Shown here one piece after another: positions 1-8,429 of a stretch of DNA of 64,000 bases. A program made the position numbers and the translations under genes. The stretch lies in contig NZ_CP108352.1 of NCBI RefSeq assembly GCF_036237275.1, forward strand, positions 4,278,001 to 4,342,000, written 5' to 3'. The notes under the pieces are model-generated. The model was not told the DNA's origin, ran no database searches, and saw nothing but the letters and a program-made list of their open reading frames with translations. Each line of letters begins with the position of its first letter. The stretch's first letter is position 1. The DNA is from Streptomyces sp. NBC_01353. GTDB taxonomy: Bacteria; Actinomycetota; Actinomycetes; Streptomycetales; Streptomycetaceae.

Positions 1-893
1 AACAGCAGATGCGCCTCGTCGAAGAAGAACACCAGCTTCGGCTTCTCCAGATCCCCGACCTCGGGCAGGTCGTTGAAGAGATCCGCCAGCATCCACATCA
101 GGAACGTCGAGAAGAGCTGCGGCTTGTCCTGCACGGCCGGCAGCTCCAGTACGGACACCACACCGCGCCCGTCCTCCGCCGTCCGCAGGAACTCGGCCGT
201 GTCGAACTCCGGTTCCCCGAAGAACCCGCCCGCGCCCTGCTGCTCGAACGCCGTGATCGACCGCAGGATCACGCCGGCCGTCACCGTCGAAAGCCCGCCG
301 ATCCCCTTCAGCTCCGGCTTCCCGGTGTCCGAGACCAGGAAGGCCACCACAGCCCGCAGATCCTTCAGGTCCACCAGCTCCAGGCCCTTGGAGTCCGCGT
401 AATGGAAGATCAGGCCGAGCGACTGCTCCTGCGTCTGGTTCAGCTGGAGCACCTTCGACAGCAGCACAGGCCCGAAGCTGGTGACCGTCGCCCGCACCGG
501 GATACCGGGGCCGGTGCCCCCGAGCCCGTAGAACTCGCAGGGGAAGCCCCTCGACGCCCACTCCTGCCCCACCTGCGCGGCCCGCTCGCGGACCTTCTCG
601 CCCTCCGTGCCCGGCGCCGAGATCCCGGAGACGTCCCCCTTGATGTCGGCGAGGAAGACGGGCACACCGTTCGCCGACAGCTGCTCGGCGATGAGCTGGA
701 GGGTCTTCGTCTTGCCCGTGCCGGTCGCGCCGGCGACCAGGCCGTGGCGGTTGAGCATCGGAAGGGGGATACGGATCGACGCATCCGGGTGACACGTCCC
801 GTCCCACAGCAGCGCCCCCAGATCGAGCGCGGCACCGGTGAAGGCGTACCCGGCCGCGATCTCGGTGGCCGGAGACTGCTCGCTCACGCTCAT
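1..893 (-). CDS. HerA-like helicase / DUF853 ATPase, 3' end cut off by the window
   Basis: About 297 N-terminal residues are visible; the gene runs off the left edge. It is a P-loop ATPase of the DUF853/HerA-like family. Walker A GATGTGKT lies near residues 55-62, and a Walker B segment FFFDEAH lies at the window edge. These proteins resemble DNA-translocating HerA/FtsK-type ATPases, but a cellular role for this subfamily is not firmly known. The ATG at 891-893 was chosen because the family signature begins shortly after it and no earlier in-frame start looks coding. It is transcribed divergently from the small gene at 991. No frameshift is seen in the visible part. Confidence 0.88.
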   Translation of the reverse strand, partial: MSVSEQSPATEIAAGYAFTGAALDLGALLWDGTCHPDASIRIPLPMLNRHGLVAGATGTGKTKTLQLIAEQLSANGVPVFLADIKGDVSGISAPGTEGEKVRERAAQVGQEWASRGFPCEFYGLGGTGPGIPVRATVTSFGPVLLSKVLQLNQTQEQSLGLIFHYADSKGLELVDLKDLRAVVAFLVSDTGKPELKGIGGLSTVTAGVILRSITAFEQQGAGGFFGEPEFDTAEFLRTAEDGRGVVSVLELPAVQDKPQLFSTFLMWMLADLFNDLPEVGDLEKPKLVFFFDEAHLL

Positions 894-990
894 CAGAGGA
901 CCCCAATTCCCGTTTTGCGGCGGTTTGCCCCAGCATCCCACTGCGCTCGCGTGGCTGCGCCGGGAGCCGCTTGACCGGTAGGCTTTCCGT

Positions 991-1287
991 GTGATCTTCA
1001 AGCGCATCGGAAACGGCCGGCCGTATCCCGACCACGGCCGGGAAAGCACCCGGCAGTGGGCGGACGTCGCCCCGCGCCCGGTCCGCCTCGATCAGCTGGT
1101 CACCACCAAGGGCCAGCTGGACCTGGAGACGCTGCTCGCCGAGGACTCGACCTTCTACGGCGACCTCTTCGCGCACGTCGTGAAGTGGCGGGGCGACCTC
1201 TACCTCGAGGACGGGCTGCACCGCGCGGTGCGCGCGGCACTCCAGCAGCGGCAGGTTCTGCACGCCCGCGTGCTGGAAATGGACTAG
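991..1287 (+). CDS. Small conserved protein of the VapB-antitoxin-like family (98 aa)
   Basis: The protein starts with GTG. Its sequence (MIFKRIGNGRPYPDHG... ending in VLEMD) is of a type conserved in streptomycetes that annotation pipelines often place among VapB-type antitoxins. It is rich in charged residues and has no signal peptide or membrane segment. No toxin (PIN-domain) gene sits next to it: the neighbours are the divergent DUF853 ATPase and a LytR_C protein. A working toxin-antitoxin pair is therefore not supported here, and the antitoxin label is family-level inference only. It may simply be a conserved housekeeping protein of unknown role. Confidence 0.75.
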   Translation: MIFKRIGNGRPYPDHGRESTRQWADVAPRPVRLDQLVTTKGQLDLETLLAEDSTFYGDLFAHVVKWRGDLYLEDGLHRAVRAALQQRQVLHARVLEMD

Positions 1288-1391
1288 CGCGGCCCGCAGT
1301 TTGACCCGTTCGGGGGCTCTCCCCGTCCATCCGGACGCGATCACATGATCGTCAAGTATCCAACTCCGACGGACGGGATTACGCTGCGTCC

Positions 1392-2021
1392 ATGAGCATG
1401 CTCACTCCCCCCGGAATGGGCGGAAAATACCGCATCACGGGCGACAAGTACCCCCGTATGCGCCGCCCTCGGCACAGGCGCAGGATCGTCCTCGCGGCCG
1501 GGGCCGCCGTGGTCGTGCTCGGCGCGGCCGGTTGGGGGACCCTGCAGCTCGTCGCCGTGTTCTCCGGCGACGACGACACGAAGACGACGGCCGGTCGCAG
1601 CGCCGACTGCAAGCCCGTCACCAAGGCGACCACCGCGCCGGTCGCCGCCCTGCCCAAGCCCGCGCAGATCACGGTGAACGTCTACAACGCGACCCCGCGC
1701 AGCGGCCTCGCGAAGTCGACCGCCGACGAGCTGAAGAAGCGCGGGTTCGTCATCGGCAAGGTCGGCAACGCGCCCGCCGCGTACGACAAGAAGGTGCCCG
1801 GCGCCGGGATACTGCTCGGCGCCCCCGGGGCCACCAAGGGCGCGTTCACGGTCCTGGGCACCCAGCTGAAGGGCACCACGGCCAAGACGGACACGCGCGC
1901 GACGGCGGACGTGGACCTGATCATCGGGACGGCCTTCAAGAGCCTGGACCCGAAATCGACGGCGGACGCGGCCCTGGTCGCTCTCAACAAGCCCAAGCCC
2001 GCGCCCACCGGTAAGTGCTGA
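1392..2021 (+). CDS. LytR C-terminal-domain membrane protein (209 aa)
   Basis: A short basic cytoplasmic N-terminus (RRPRHRRR) is followed by one membrane segment at about residues 33-56. The extracytoplasmic part is a LytR_C domain (about 95-200, beginning ITVNVYNATPRSGLA). LytR_C domains accompany cell-envelope enzymes of the LytR-CpsA-Psr group, but the catalytic LCP domain is absent. This is therefore an accessory or binding protein at the cell surface. The ATG at 1392 gives a normal N-in anchor. It faces upp convergently, with only about 60 bp between the stop codons. Confidence 0.85.
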   Translation: MSMLTPPGMGGKYRITGDKYPRMRRPRHRRRIVLAAGAAVVVLGAAGWGTLQLVAVFSGDDDTKTTAGRSADCKPVTKATTAPVAALPKPAQITVNVYNATPRSGLAKSTADELKKRGFVIGKVGNAPAAYDKKVPGAGILLGAPGATKGAFTVLGTQLKGTTAKTDTRATADVDLIIGTAFKSLDPKSTADAALVALNKPKPAPTGKC

Positions 2022-2079
2022 CGCCGTACGAAGCCTCGTACCGTACGGAGTCGAAGCCGTACGGAACCGAGGCGCCTTA

Positions 2080-2715
2080 CTAGTCGGCCGAGCCGTACAT
2101 GCGGTCGCCCGCGTCGCCCAGGCCCGGGACGATGTAGCCGTTCTCGTTGAGGCGCTCGTCGACCGAGGCGGTCACCACGGTCACCGGCGTGCCCGCCAGC
2201 TCGCGCTCCATGATCTCGACGCCCTCAGGGGCGGCGAGCAGCACGACGGCGGTCACATCGTCCGCGCCACGCTTGATCAGCTCCCGGATCGCCGCGACGA
2301 GCGTGCCACCGGTCGCCAGCATCGGGTCCAGGACGTACACCTGGCGGCCCGAGAGGTCCTCCGGCATCCGCGTCGCGTAGGTCGACGCCTCCAGCGTCTC
2401 CTCGTTGCGGATCATGCCGAGGAAACCGACCTCGGCGGTCGGCAGGAGCCGCACCATGCCGTCGAGCATCCCGAGGCCGGCACGGAGGATCGGGACCACC
2501 AGCGGCCGCGGGTACGACAGCTTCACACCCGTCGTGGGAGTCACGGGGGTCTCGATGTCGACCTGCTCGGTGCGCACGTCCCTGGTGGCCTCGTAGGCGA
2601 GCAGGGTGACCAGCTCGTCGGCGAGCCGGCGGAAGGTCGGGGAGTCGGTGCGCTTGTCGCGCAGCGTGGTGAGCTTGTGGGCGACCAGCGGGTGATCGAC
2701 GACGTGGAGACGCAT
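2080..2715 (-). CDS. upp: Uracil phosphoribosyltransferase
   Basis: This enzyme makes UMP from uracil and PRPP in cytoplasmic pyrimidine salvage. The 211-residue product has the usual family length. It contains the PRPP-binding signature DPMLATGGT (about residues 130-138) and the C-terminal uracil-binding segment [16 protein letters not shown]. The start MRLHVVDHP at 2713-2715 matches the conserved N-terminus; longer reading in the same frame gives non-conserved residues. It is transcribed opposite to the small gene at 2803, so the interval 2716-2802 carries both promoters. Confidence 0.97.
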   Translation of the reverse strand: MRLHVVDHPLVAHKLTTLRDKRTDSPTFRRLADELVTLLAYEATRDVRTEQVDIETPVTPTTGVKLSYPRPLVVPILRAGLGMLDGMVRLLPTAEVGFLGMIRNEETLEASTYATRMPEDLSGRQVYVLDPMLATGGTLVAAIRELIKRGADDVTAVVLLAAPEGVEIMERELAGTPVTVVTASVDERLNENGYIVPGLGDAGDRMYGSAD

Positions 2716-2802
2716 GACTCCAACAGTAGCCCGCACTGGCATCAACCCACGCCGTGGAGGGAAGGTGGTGGCACAGGACCCAGTCGTGGGGTGGTGTGGC
2801 CC

Positions 2803-3000
2803 ATGCCCGACCCGGCAGACACTGCCGACGCAGGGGGCGGCGAAAGGCCGCCGGAGACCGACGCGGAGCGCCGCAGGCGCCGCGCCCAGTTCCTGCGCGA
2901 GCTGCACGAGGCGAAGGCACTGCGCGAGCGCGTCCAGCCCCGGCGCGCGCGGGCCGCCAGGATGCGCCAGGCGATGCGGATGCGCACCTTCCGCTGGTGA
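2803..3000 (+). CDS. Small basic conserved Streptomyces protein (65 aa)
   Basis: This short protein is rich in arginine and alanine and ends in the strongly conserved [13 protein letters not shown]. The C-terminal half ([18 protein letters not shown]...) should form an amphipathic or coiled helix, which suggests RNA, ribosome or DNA contact, but no function is known to me. ATG 2803 is chosen; GTG at 2791 or 2794 in the same frame is an alternative. It lies between divergent upp and the tadA pair. The unusual conservation of the basic tail and the high GC3 support real coding despite the size. Confidence 0.7.
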   Translation: MPDPADTADAGGGERPPETDAERRRRRAQFLRELHEAKALRERVQPRRARAARMRQAMRMRTFRW

Positions 3001-3217
3001 CGGCCGCAGCGCCCGACGCCGCGTGTGCGCCCTCTGTGCGCCGGGGCCGTGCGCCGGTGCCGCGCGTCCACCCGTTCACCGTCTCGTTCAGACTGATGCA
3101 CGACGCAAGAGCCGAAGACCTCTCCTGAAGCCGCTGTTTCTGCCACGATGCCGATTGGGCGGGGCATAAGGAGCGCGCCGCCGGATCGTCACACCTCTGA
3201 TCAGTGGGAGAGTCACG

Positions 3218-3751
3218 GTGTACTTCGCCGCACTGCTCGCGCGCACCGAAGACGGGTGGGAAGCGAGCGACACAGAGCTCGACGATGTGGAGACCCTGTC
3301 GGACCTGACCGAACTGGCCCGTGAGGCCTCGGTCGACGACGACACGGTGATCGTCTTCATCGAGGAGGAGGACGCCTGGTTCGGGCTCCTCCGGATCGAG
3401 GGTGAGGACGACCCTCGCATCTACGTGTCGGACGGGGCGGCCGCCGCCCGCTCCTCGTACGGGGAGATCCTCACCAAAGAACTGCTCGGCGACGACCAGG
3501 ACGGCGACGCCGACGACCTGGACGCCCTCGATCTCGACGGTACGGAGGACGGCGAGCCTCTCGACCGCGGGGACGACGAAGAGGACACAAGCACGGCAGC
3601 CGATGCCGTGCCGGCCGCGCCGGTCGGTGACCGGCTGATCCTCGCGGATCTCGGTCTGTCCGAGAAGAGACTGCTGCTGCTGGAGAGCGACGCACTGGCG
3701 GAGATCGCGGACGCGCTGGGCGCCGCGGAGGTGCTGGAGACCGTTCGCTAG
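3218..3751 (+). CDS. tRNA adenosine deaminase-associated protein (177 aa)
   Basis: This actinobacterial family is named for its constant position just before tadA. The N-terminal part (MYFAALLARTEDGWEA...) is conserved. The middle (about 95-135) is an acidic, low-complexity D/E-rich linker. The C-terminal part (LADLGLSEKRLLLLES...) is again conserved. The start is GTG at 3218. Its TAG stop overlaps the GTG start of tadA by one base, so the two are almost certainly translated together. A regulatory or chaperone role for TadA is inferred only from this linkage; no catalytic motif is visible. Confidence 0.9.
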   Translation: MYFAALLARTEDGWEASDTELDDVETLSDLTELAREASVDDDTVIVFIEEEDAWFGLLRIEGEDDPRIYVSDGAAAARSSYGEILTKELLGDDQDGDADDLDALDLDGTEDGEPLDRGDDEEDTSTAADAVPAAPVGDRLILADLGLSEKRLLLLESDALAEIADALGAAEVLETVR

Positions 3752-4227
3752 TGACAGAAGCAGCACCCGACCCCGTACGGGATCCCTGGCGGGAGACCAT
3801 GCGGCTCGCCCTCGCGGAGGCCGAGCAGGCCGTGCCGGCCGGTGACGTACCGGTCGGCGCGGTCGTGCTGTCCGCGGACGGCACGGTCCTCGCCGTCGGC
3901 CACAACGAGCGCGAGGCGACCGGCGACCCGACCGCCCACGCCGAGATCCTGGCCCTGCGCCGGGCCGCGGCGAAGACCGGGGAGTGGCGGCTGACCGGCT
4001 GCACGCTCGTGGTGACCCTGGAGCCCTGTGTGATGTGCGCCGGCGCACTCGTGCAGTCCAGGGTCGACCGGGTGGTGTTCGGCGCTCTCGACGAGAAGGC
4101 CGGCGCGGCCGGTTCGCTCTGGGACCTCGTACGGGACCGACGGCTGAACCACCGTCCCGAAGTGATCCACGGCGTCCTCGGAGAGGAGTGCGCGGCGCAG
4201 CTCACCGCCTTCTTCCGCGCACGCTGA
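3751..4227 (+). CDS. tadA: tRNA-specific adenosine(34) deaminase
   Basis: TadA deaminates A34 of tRNA-Arg(ACG) to inosine, allowing CGN decoding. The cytidine/deoxycytidylate deaminase fold is clear: HAE at residues 63-65 supplies the zinc ligand and proton shuttle, and PCVMC at 92-96 supplies the two cysteine ligands. The 158-residue length is normal. The GTG start overlaps the stop codon of the partner gene upstream. A likely substrate, tRNA-Arg(ACG), is encoded in this same window at 30324-30396. Confidence 0.95.
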   Translation: MTEAAPDPVRDPWRETMRLALAEAEQAVPAGDVPVGAVVLSADGTVLAVGHNEREATGDPTAHAEILALRRAAAKTGEWRLTGCTLVVTLEPCVMCAGALVQSRVDRVVFGALDEKAGAAGSLWDLVRDRRLNHRPEVIHGVLGEECAAQLTAFFRAR

Positions 4228-4295
4228 ACCACTCGCCGGCCTGCGAGGCGATACGGATTTCATCGCAGGGGCCTCTTTGGGCTAAGCTCTCTCTC

Positions 4296-4380
4296 GGTAG
4301 CGTGTCCGAGCGGCCGAAGGAGCTCGCCTCGAAAGCGAGTGTGGCGCAAGTCACCGAGGGTTCAAATCCCTCCGCTACCG
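4296..4380 (+). tRNA. tRNA-Ser (anticodon CGA)
   Basis: The 85-nt gene folds as a class II tRNA. The 7-bp acceptor stem is GGTAGCG/CGCTACC with discriminator G at 4380. The anticodon stem is CTCGC/GCGAG around a CTCGAAA loop, with CGA at 4330-4332. A long variable arm and a GGTTCAAATCC T-arm follow. The 3' CCA is not encoded. Confidence 0.97.
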
Positions 4381-4387
4381 CTTCGAT

Positions 4388-4420
4388 CGAAGGGCCTGGT
4401 GCAGAGCACCGGGCCCTTCG
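4388..4420 (+). terminator. Intrinsic terminator after tRNA-Ser(CGA)
   Basis: The stem CGAAGGGCC...GGGCCCTTCG, with an inner TGGTG/CACC extension, starts 8 bp after the tRNA. It has no long U tract, as is common in Streptomyces. Confidence 0.75.
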
Positions 4421-4806
4421 GCGTATCCGGGACCCCGTGTCCCACGACGAAGACCCCGACCACGCCTGTGAGCGCGGCCGGGGCCTGTTTCGTCGGACGG
4501 GGGGAGCGGCTATCGGGGGGACAAGCCGCTCCCCCCGATGAGAACCGGTCCTGCAAGTCCTGCGCCGCAGTCAGGGGGAAGCTCGCGGCGCGGACCCCGC
4601 AGTGAGGGCCGGTTCCTCGGCCCCGCGGACTCCTGCCAGATCCACCGGGCTCGACATCCATACTGCTCTGCCGTCACCCTTCCGTGGGGCGGCAAAAGGC
4701 CCAGATTTCCGGGCCCTTGGTCCATAAAGGCCCGGTGAAGTGGCTGAAGTGGCTCCGTTAGACTCACGCGTCCACGCAGGGGTCCAGACAGGGGAAGGCG
4801 CGGCAG
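4421..4806. other. Intergenic region with a pair of mutually exclusive hairpins; no gene seen
   Basis: No convincing reading frame is present. The arm GGGGAGCGGCT (4501-4511) can pair with 4524-4534, or instead the run at 4512-4520 can pair with 4531-4539. The two folds share bases 4531-4534 and cannot form together. A third GC-rich hairpin may form around 4452-4490. The promoter and ribosome site of the 54-residue gene at 4807 must lie in the last 100 bases. Confidence 0.5.
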
Positions 4807-4971
4807 ATGGCGCAAGCGAAGAAGGTCGCGCTCTACGCGCTCGTGGTCTTTGTGCTGTACACGATCATCAATTCGCCCGACAGGGCCGCCGATCTCGTCC
4901 AGGTAGGGTTCGAGGGCATATCGTCCGCCGCACAGGGCGTCGGCGAGTTCATGACCGAACTCGTCAACTAG
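4807..4971 (+). CDS. 54-residue membrane peptide, conserved-looking
   Basis: ATG 4807 opens a 54-codon frame, MAQAKKVALYALVV..., ending FMTELVN at TAG 4971. One hydrophobic helix at about residues 7-21 (VALYALVVFVLYTII) follows a lysine pair, giving an N-in single-pass or peripheral membrane peptide. The rest is a short amphipathic helix (AADLVQVGFEGISSAA). GC-rich third positions are maintained throughout. It ends 23 bp before the Dabb gene and may share its transcript. I recall similar small proteins in this position in streptomycetes but cannot name a function. Confidence 0.65.
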   Translation: MAQAKKVALYALVVFVLYTIINSPDRAADLVQVGFEGISSAAQGVGEFMTELVN

Positions 4972-4994
4972 AACCACCGACGAGGAGTCCTGCT

Positions 4995-5288
4995 GTGATC
5001 CGCCATCTGGTCCTGTTCAAGCTCAACGAGGGCATCGCGAAGGACGACCCGCGTGCCGTCGCCGCCGCCGAGGCGTTCGACGGGCTGGAGAAGGAGATCC
5101 CGGAGCTTGGCTTCTGGGAGTGCGGCTGGAACATCTCCGAGCGGCCGATCGCGTACGACTTCGCCATCAACTCGGCGGTCGAGGACACCGATGCGCTCCA
5201 GCGCTACCTGGATCACCCGGCCCACCAGGCGGGTGTCGCACTGTGGCGCGAGATCGCCACGTGGGTGATCGCGGACTACGCGTTCTAG
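4995..5288 (+). CDS. Dabb-family (stress-responsive A/B barrel) protein (97 aa)
   Basis: This small dimeric alpha/beta-barrel protein begins IRHLVLFKLNEG and carries the conserved His in the first strand (RHLVLFK). The DHPAHQAGV segment near residues 73-81 is typical of Dabb proteins. Members range from polyketide cyclase-like enzymes to stress proteins of unknown substrate, so no reaction is assigned. GTG 4995 with GAGGAG at 4981-4986 is the best start. A strong hairpin terminator follows the stop. Confidence 0.85.
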   Translation: MIRHLVLFKLNEGIAKDDPRAVAAAEAFDGLEKEIPELGFWECGWNISERPIAYDFAINSAVEDTDALQRYLDHPAHQAGVALWREIATWVIADYAF

Positions 5289-5310
5289 GGTTCGCCCGAC
5301 TCGATTCTTC

Positions 5311-5341
5311 AAGGCCCCTCGCCGTCATGGCGGGGGGCCTT
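5311..5341 (+). terminator. Terminator after the Dabb gene
   Basis: GC-rich stem AAGGCCCCTCGCC / GGCGGGGGGCCTT with a 5-base loop, 22 bp past the stop codon. Confidence 0.8.
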
Positions 5342-5492
5342 CCGGGTGCTGGGATCCCGTTTGGCCCCAACTTGCCCTCAACACGTGGTTATACGGTGCT
5401 TGCACACAGTGGACATGTCTTGTGATGCTATGACCGCTTTTGATGGATGAGTTTGACCGTAGTTGACCAGCAACACCAGCCAAAGGGGTGGC

Positions 5493-6404
5493 GTGAACGT
5501 GCCGGCCAGTACAGCGCCTCAGGTCCCGCCCCAGAACGAGGCCGGCGACCCGGAGCCCACGCGCCCGCTGCCCCAGTCCACCCGACCCCAAGCCACCCGG
5601 CCACAGCTCACCCGCCCCCACTCCACCCGGCCGCAGTCCACCCGGGGCGCCGACACCCGCGCGCTCACCCAGGTCCTCTTCGGGCAGCTCAAGGACCTCG
5701 AACCGGGCACTCCCGAGCACGACCGGGTCCGCGGGGCGCTGATCGAGGCCAACCTCCCCCTCGTCCGATACGCGGCGGCCCGCTTCCGCTCCCGCAACGA
5801 GCCCATGGAGGACGTCGTCCAGGTCGGCACCATCGGCCTGATCAACGCCATCGACCGCTTCGACCCCGACCGCGGCGTGCAGTTCCCGACCTTCGCGATG
5901 CCCACCGTCGTCGGCGAGATCAAGCGGTACTTCCGCGACAACGTCCGCACCGTGCACGTGCCGCGCCGCCTCCACGAGCTCTGGGTCCAGGTCAACGGCG
6001 CCACCGAGGACCTCACCACGGCCCACGGCCGCTCCCCCACCACCGCGGAGATCGCCGAGCGGCTGAAGATCGGCGAGGACGAGGTACTGGCCTGCATCGA
6101 GGCCGGACGCTCGTACCACGCCACCTCGCTGGAGGCGGCCCAGGAAGGCGACGGACTACCCGGACTGCTCGACCGGCTCGGCTACGAGGACCCGGCGCTC
6201 GCCGGCGTCGAGCACCGGGATCTCGTACGACATCTGCTCGTACAACTGCCCGAGCGCGAGCAGCGGATCCTGATGCTCCGTTACTACAGCAACCTGACCC
6301 AGTCTCAGATCAGCCAGGAACTCGGCGTCTCGCAGATGCATGTGTCAAGGCTCCTCGCCCGGAGCTTCGCCCGATTGAGATCCGCAAATCGGATCGAGGC
6401 GTAG
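5493..6404 (+). CDS. sigF: SigB/SigF-type RNA polymerase sigma factor (sigF-like, 303 aa)
   Basis: This group-3 sigma factor has region 2 (about 75-150; [37 protein letters not shown]), region 3 (about 155-220) and region 4 with an HTH ([20 protein letters not shown]). The N-terminal 50 residues are a proline-rich tail with five near-tandem TRPQ-type units. GTG 5493, with GTG 5499 as an alternative, follows AGGGG at 5484-5488. A second paralogous sigma gene follows after 235 bp. In S. coelicolor the sigF-sigN pair has this arrangement, which is the reason for the symbol. Members act in stress and late spore maturation and are normally held by RsbW-like anti-sigma factors; none is adjacent here. 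Confidence 0.85.
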   Translation: MNVPASTAPQVPPQNEAGDPEPTRPLPQSTRPQATRPQLTRPHSTRPQSTRGADTRALTQVLFGQLKDLEPGTPEHDRVRGALIEANLPLVRYAAARFRSRNEPMEDVVQVGTIGLINAIDRFDPDRGVQFPTFAMPTVVGEIKRYFRDNVRTVHVPRRLHELWVQVNGATEDLTTAHGRSPTTAEIAERLKIGEDEVLACIEAGRSYHATSLEAAQEGDGLPGLLDRLGYEDPALAGVEHRDLVRHLLVQLPEREQRILMLRYYSNLTQSQISQELGVSQMHVSRLLARSFARLRSANRIEA

Positions 6405-6545
6405 CTGAAACGGGTAGACCGGTTCGGAGCAGTTCCGCAGCGTCCCAAATGCCGTACACCCCTTGTTTCCTGCGGATATTCACCCACTCCATGTCGACAA
6501 GTCACTACAGCGTGTTGCCGACATGTGACATTCTGCTGGAACCGC

Positions 6546-6572
6546 GTTTGCCGCAGCCCCGCCTCCGGTATT
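6546..6572 (+). promoter_or_regulatory. Candidate SigB/F/N-type promoter before the second sigma gene
   Basis: GTTT at 6546-6549 and GGTATT at 6567-6572 are separated by 17 bases. This is close to the GTTT-N(14-17)-GGGTAT pattern of SigB-family promoters and lies about 70 bp before the start codon. It suggests self- or cross-activation by the sigma pair. The match is by eye only. Confidence 0.4.
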
Positions 6573-6639
6573 CAGGTGGAGGCTGCGTTCCTCCGATGGT
6601 CGTGGCCGCCGCGACCGTCCGCGACCTCAAGGGGGTGGC

Positions 6640-7542
6640 ATGTCCGCAGAACAGGGCAGCTCGAAGGTGCTCACGCTCACGCCCGTGCAGACGCCGGTAC
6701 CGATGCCGGTCCAGCCGACGGCGGAGACCGCCGAGCCCGCCGCGCCGCTTGTTGTCACGCCGGAAGCCATCGACACCCGCACGCTCTCCCGTTCCCTCTT
6801 CCTGCGGCTCCGCGCGCTGGACGACGCGGGCGCCGCCGCGGACAGCCCGGAGCGGACCTACGTCCGCGACACCCTCATCGAGCTCAACCTGCCGCTCGTG
6901 CGGTACGCCGCGGCCCGCTTCCGCTCCCGCAACGAGCCGATGGAGGACATCGTCCAGGTCGGCACCATCGGCCTGATCAAGGCGATCGACCGCTTCGACT
7001 GCGAACGCGGCGTGGAGTTCCCGACGTTCGCCATGCCGACCGTCGTCGGCGAGATCAAGCGCTTCTTCCGTGACACTTCCTGGTCGGTGCGCGTCCCGCG
7101 CCGGCTCCAGGAGCTGCGCCTGGCGCTGACCAAGGCCAGCGACGAGCTGGCGCAGAAGCTGGACCGCTCCCCGACCGTCCCCGAACTCGCCGCCGTACTG
7201 GGGGTGTCGGAGGAGGACGTGGTCGACGGCCTCGCGGTCGGTAACGCGTACACCGCCTCCTCGCTCGACTCGCCCTCCCCGGAGGACGACGGCGGCGAGG
7301 GCTCGCTGGCGGACCGACTCGGGTACGAGGACACGGCGCTGGAGGGCGTCGAGTACCGCGAATCGCTGAAGCCGCTGCTGGCCAAACTCCCGCCCCGGGA
7401 GCGCCAGATCATCATGCTGCGCTTCTTCGCCAACATGACGCAGTCGCAGATCGGCGAGGAGGTCGGCATCTCCCAGATGCACGTCTCCCGACTCCTGACC
7501 CGCACCCTGGCCCAGCTCCGCCAGGGCCTGATCGCCGACTGA
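6640..7542 (+). CDS. sigN: SigB/SigF-type RNA polymerase sigma factor (sigN-like, 300 aa)
   Basis: Second group-3 sigma factor, closely similar to the one at 5493 through region 2 ([20 protein letters not shown] and [20 protein letters not shown]), region 3 and the region 4 helix-turn-helix ([20 protein letters not shown]). Its N-terminus (first about 45 residues) is unrelated and acidic or neutral. ATG 6640 follows GGGGGTGG. The tandem position after a sigF-like gene matches my memory of sigN in S. coelicolor, which is expressed in a sub-apical compartment during development; the assignment rests on order and family. Confidence 0.83.
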   Translation: MSAEQGSSKVLTLTPVQTPVPMPVQPTAETAEPAAPLVVTPEAIDTRTLSRSLFLRLRALDDAGAAADSPERTYVRDTLIELNLPLVRYAAARFRSRNEPMEDIVQVGTIGLIKAIDRFDCERGVEFPTFAMPTVVGEIKRFFRDTSWSVRVPRRLQELRLALTKASDELAQKLDRSPTVPELAAVLGVSEEDVVDGLAVGNAYTASSLDSPSPEDDGGEGSLADRLGYEDTALEGVEYRESLKPLLAKLPPRERQIIMLRFFANMTQSQIGEEVGISQMHVSRLLTRTLAQLRQGLIAD

Positions 7543-7592
7543 AGTTCGCGGTTGCGGTTCACAACTGACATGTCGTCAGCAAGACTGACGGC

Positions 7593-8315
7593 ATGCGGCG
7601 ACAGAGGTCACTTCTGACGGTGGTCGCGCTCTGCCTCGGCGGAGCGCTGACCGCGTGCGGCAGCGGAGACGACGGCGAGGGCTACGCGGCGGTCGGCGCG
7701 GGCTCCACCCCGAAGGACGCGGTGCGCCCGTCGGGATCGGTGACGCTGATCCCGCTGGACGGCAGCCCGTCCGCGAGCGGTACGACCTCCAGTACCTCGT
7801 CGCCCTCACCACGACCACCAGGGACGACCCCGGCGCCGTCCGCCGGCGGTACGGGCCCGGATACGGGAACGGGAACGGTCCCTGGAACCTCGCGCCCCGG
7901 GACGATACCCGCCCCGCCCGGCACGACCCCGCCACGCACCGCGACCGCTCCACCCCCGGGCACGACCGCACCGCCCGCGCCGCCGCAGCCACCCCCCAGC
8001 CCCACCACCCCCGCCACGCTCATCCTCTCCGCCCCGATCCTCACGGACGCGGACAAGCGATGGTGCGAACGCGTGACGGTCACCTTCCACAACACAGGTG
8101 GCACAGCGGCCACTTCGGGGACGGTCACCTTCGCCACCCACATCATCGGCGCACTCGGCATCGACTGGGCGACGATCGAATCGGCGCAGCCCCTCCCCGC
8201 CCCCCTCGCGGCGGGAGCGGCGCAGACCCGGACGTACACGGTCTGCGTGGACTCCTGGCGCGTACCGCTCGGCATGCACGTCGACACCCAGAAGGTCACC
8301 GCGACGTGGAAGTAA
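7593..8315 (+). CDS. Secreted lipoprotein with proline/threonine-rich linker (240 aa)
   Basis: A lipoprotein signal with lipobox LTAC (Cys about residue 22) is followed by about 110 residues of P/T/S/G-rich linker (TTPAPSAGGTGPDTG..., PPGTTAPPAPPQPPP). A C-terminal globular domain (about 143-240) has two cysteines (WCERVTVTFHN and YTVCVDSW) that probably form a disulphide, and reads like an all-beta, FxxxL-type or CBM-like module. The substrate is unknown. Its last 20 bases overlap, on the opposite strand, the remnant of a hydrolase gene, so the 3' end lies at an old rearrangement junction. Confidence 0.8.
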   Translation: MRRQRSLLTVVALCLGGALTACGSGDDGEGYAAVGAGSTPKDAVRPSGSVTLIPLDGSPSASGTTSSTSSPSPRPPGTTPAPSAGGTGPDTGTGTVPGTSRPGTIPAPPGTTPPRTATAPPPGTTAPPAPPQPPPSPTTPATLILSAPILTDADKRWCERVTVTFHNTGGTAATSGTVTFATHIIGALGIDWATIESAQPLPAPLAAGAAQTRTYTVCVDSWRVPLGMHVDTQKVTATWK

Positions 8316-8425
8316 CCCCTGCCCCGTCGAACACCGACAGCAACAGGGCGGCGAACTCCCGCGGCTGCTCGGTGCTGCCGAGGTGGCCGCCCGGGAACTC
8401 CACGACCCACGCCGCCGCACCCGCG
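8296..8425 (-). pseudogene. C-terminal fragment of an alpha/beta hydrolase
   Basis: The minus strand reads WVVEFPGGHLGSTEQPREFA and then ALLLSVFDGAGVTSTSR before a stop at 8296. This is the typical last segment of an alpha/beta hydrolase, with the catalytic His in GGH. Upstream in the same frame there is a stop within about 30 bases and no further hydrolase sequence, so only about 40 codons remain. It overlaps the 3' end of the lipoprotein gene. This is inference from motif recognition; no search was run. Confidence 0.5.
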
Positions 8426-8429
8426 AGCT

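Noticed and set aside
9..974. 321-codon open frame on the plus strand opposite the HerA-like gene
   Set aside because: It is arginine-rich shadow coding antisense to a protein with clear Walker motifs; high-GC DNA keeps such frames open.
991..1287. Functional toxin-antitoxin system
   Set aside because: The antitoxin-like family label has no toxin partner gene on either side.
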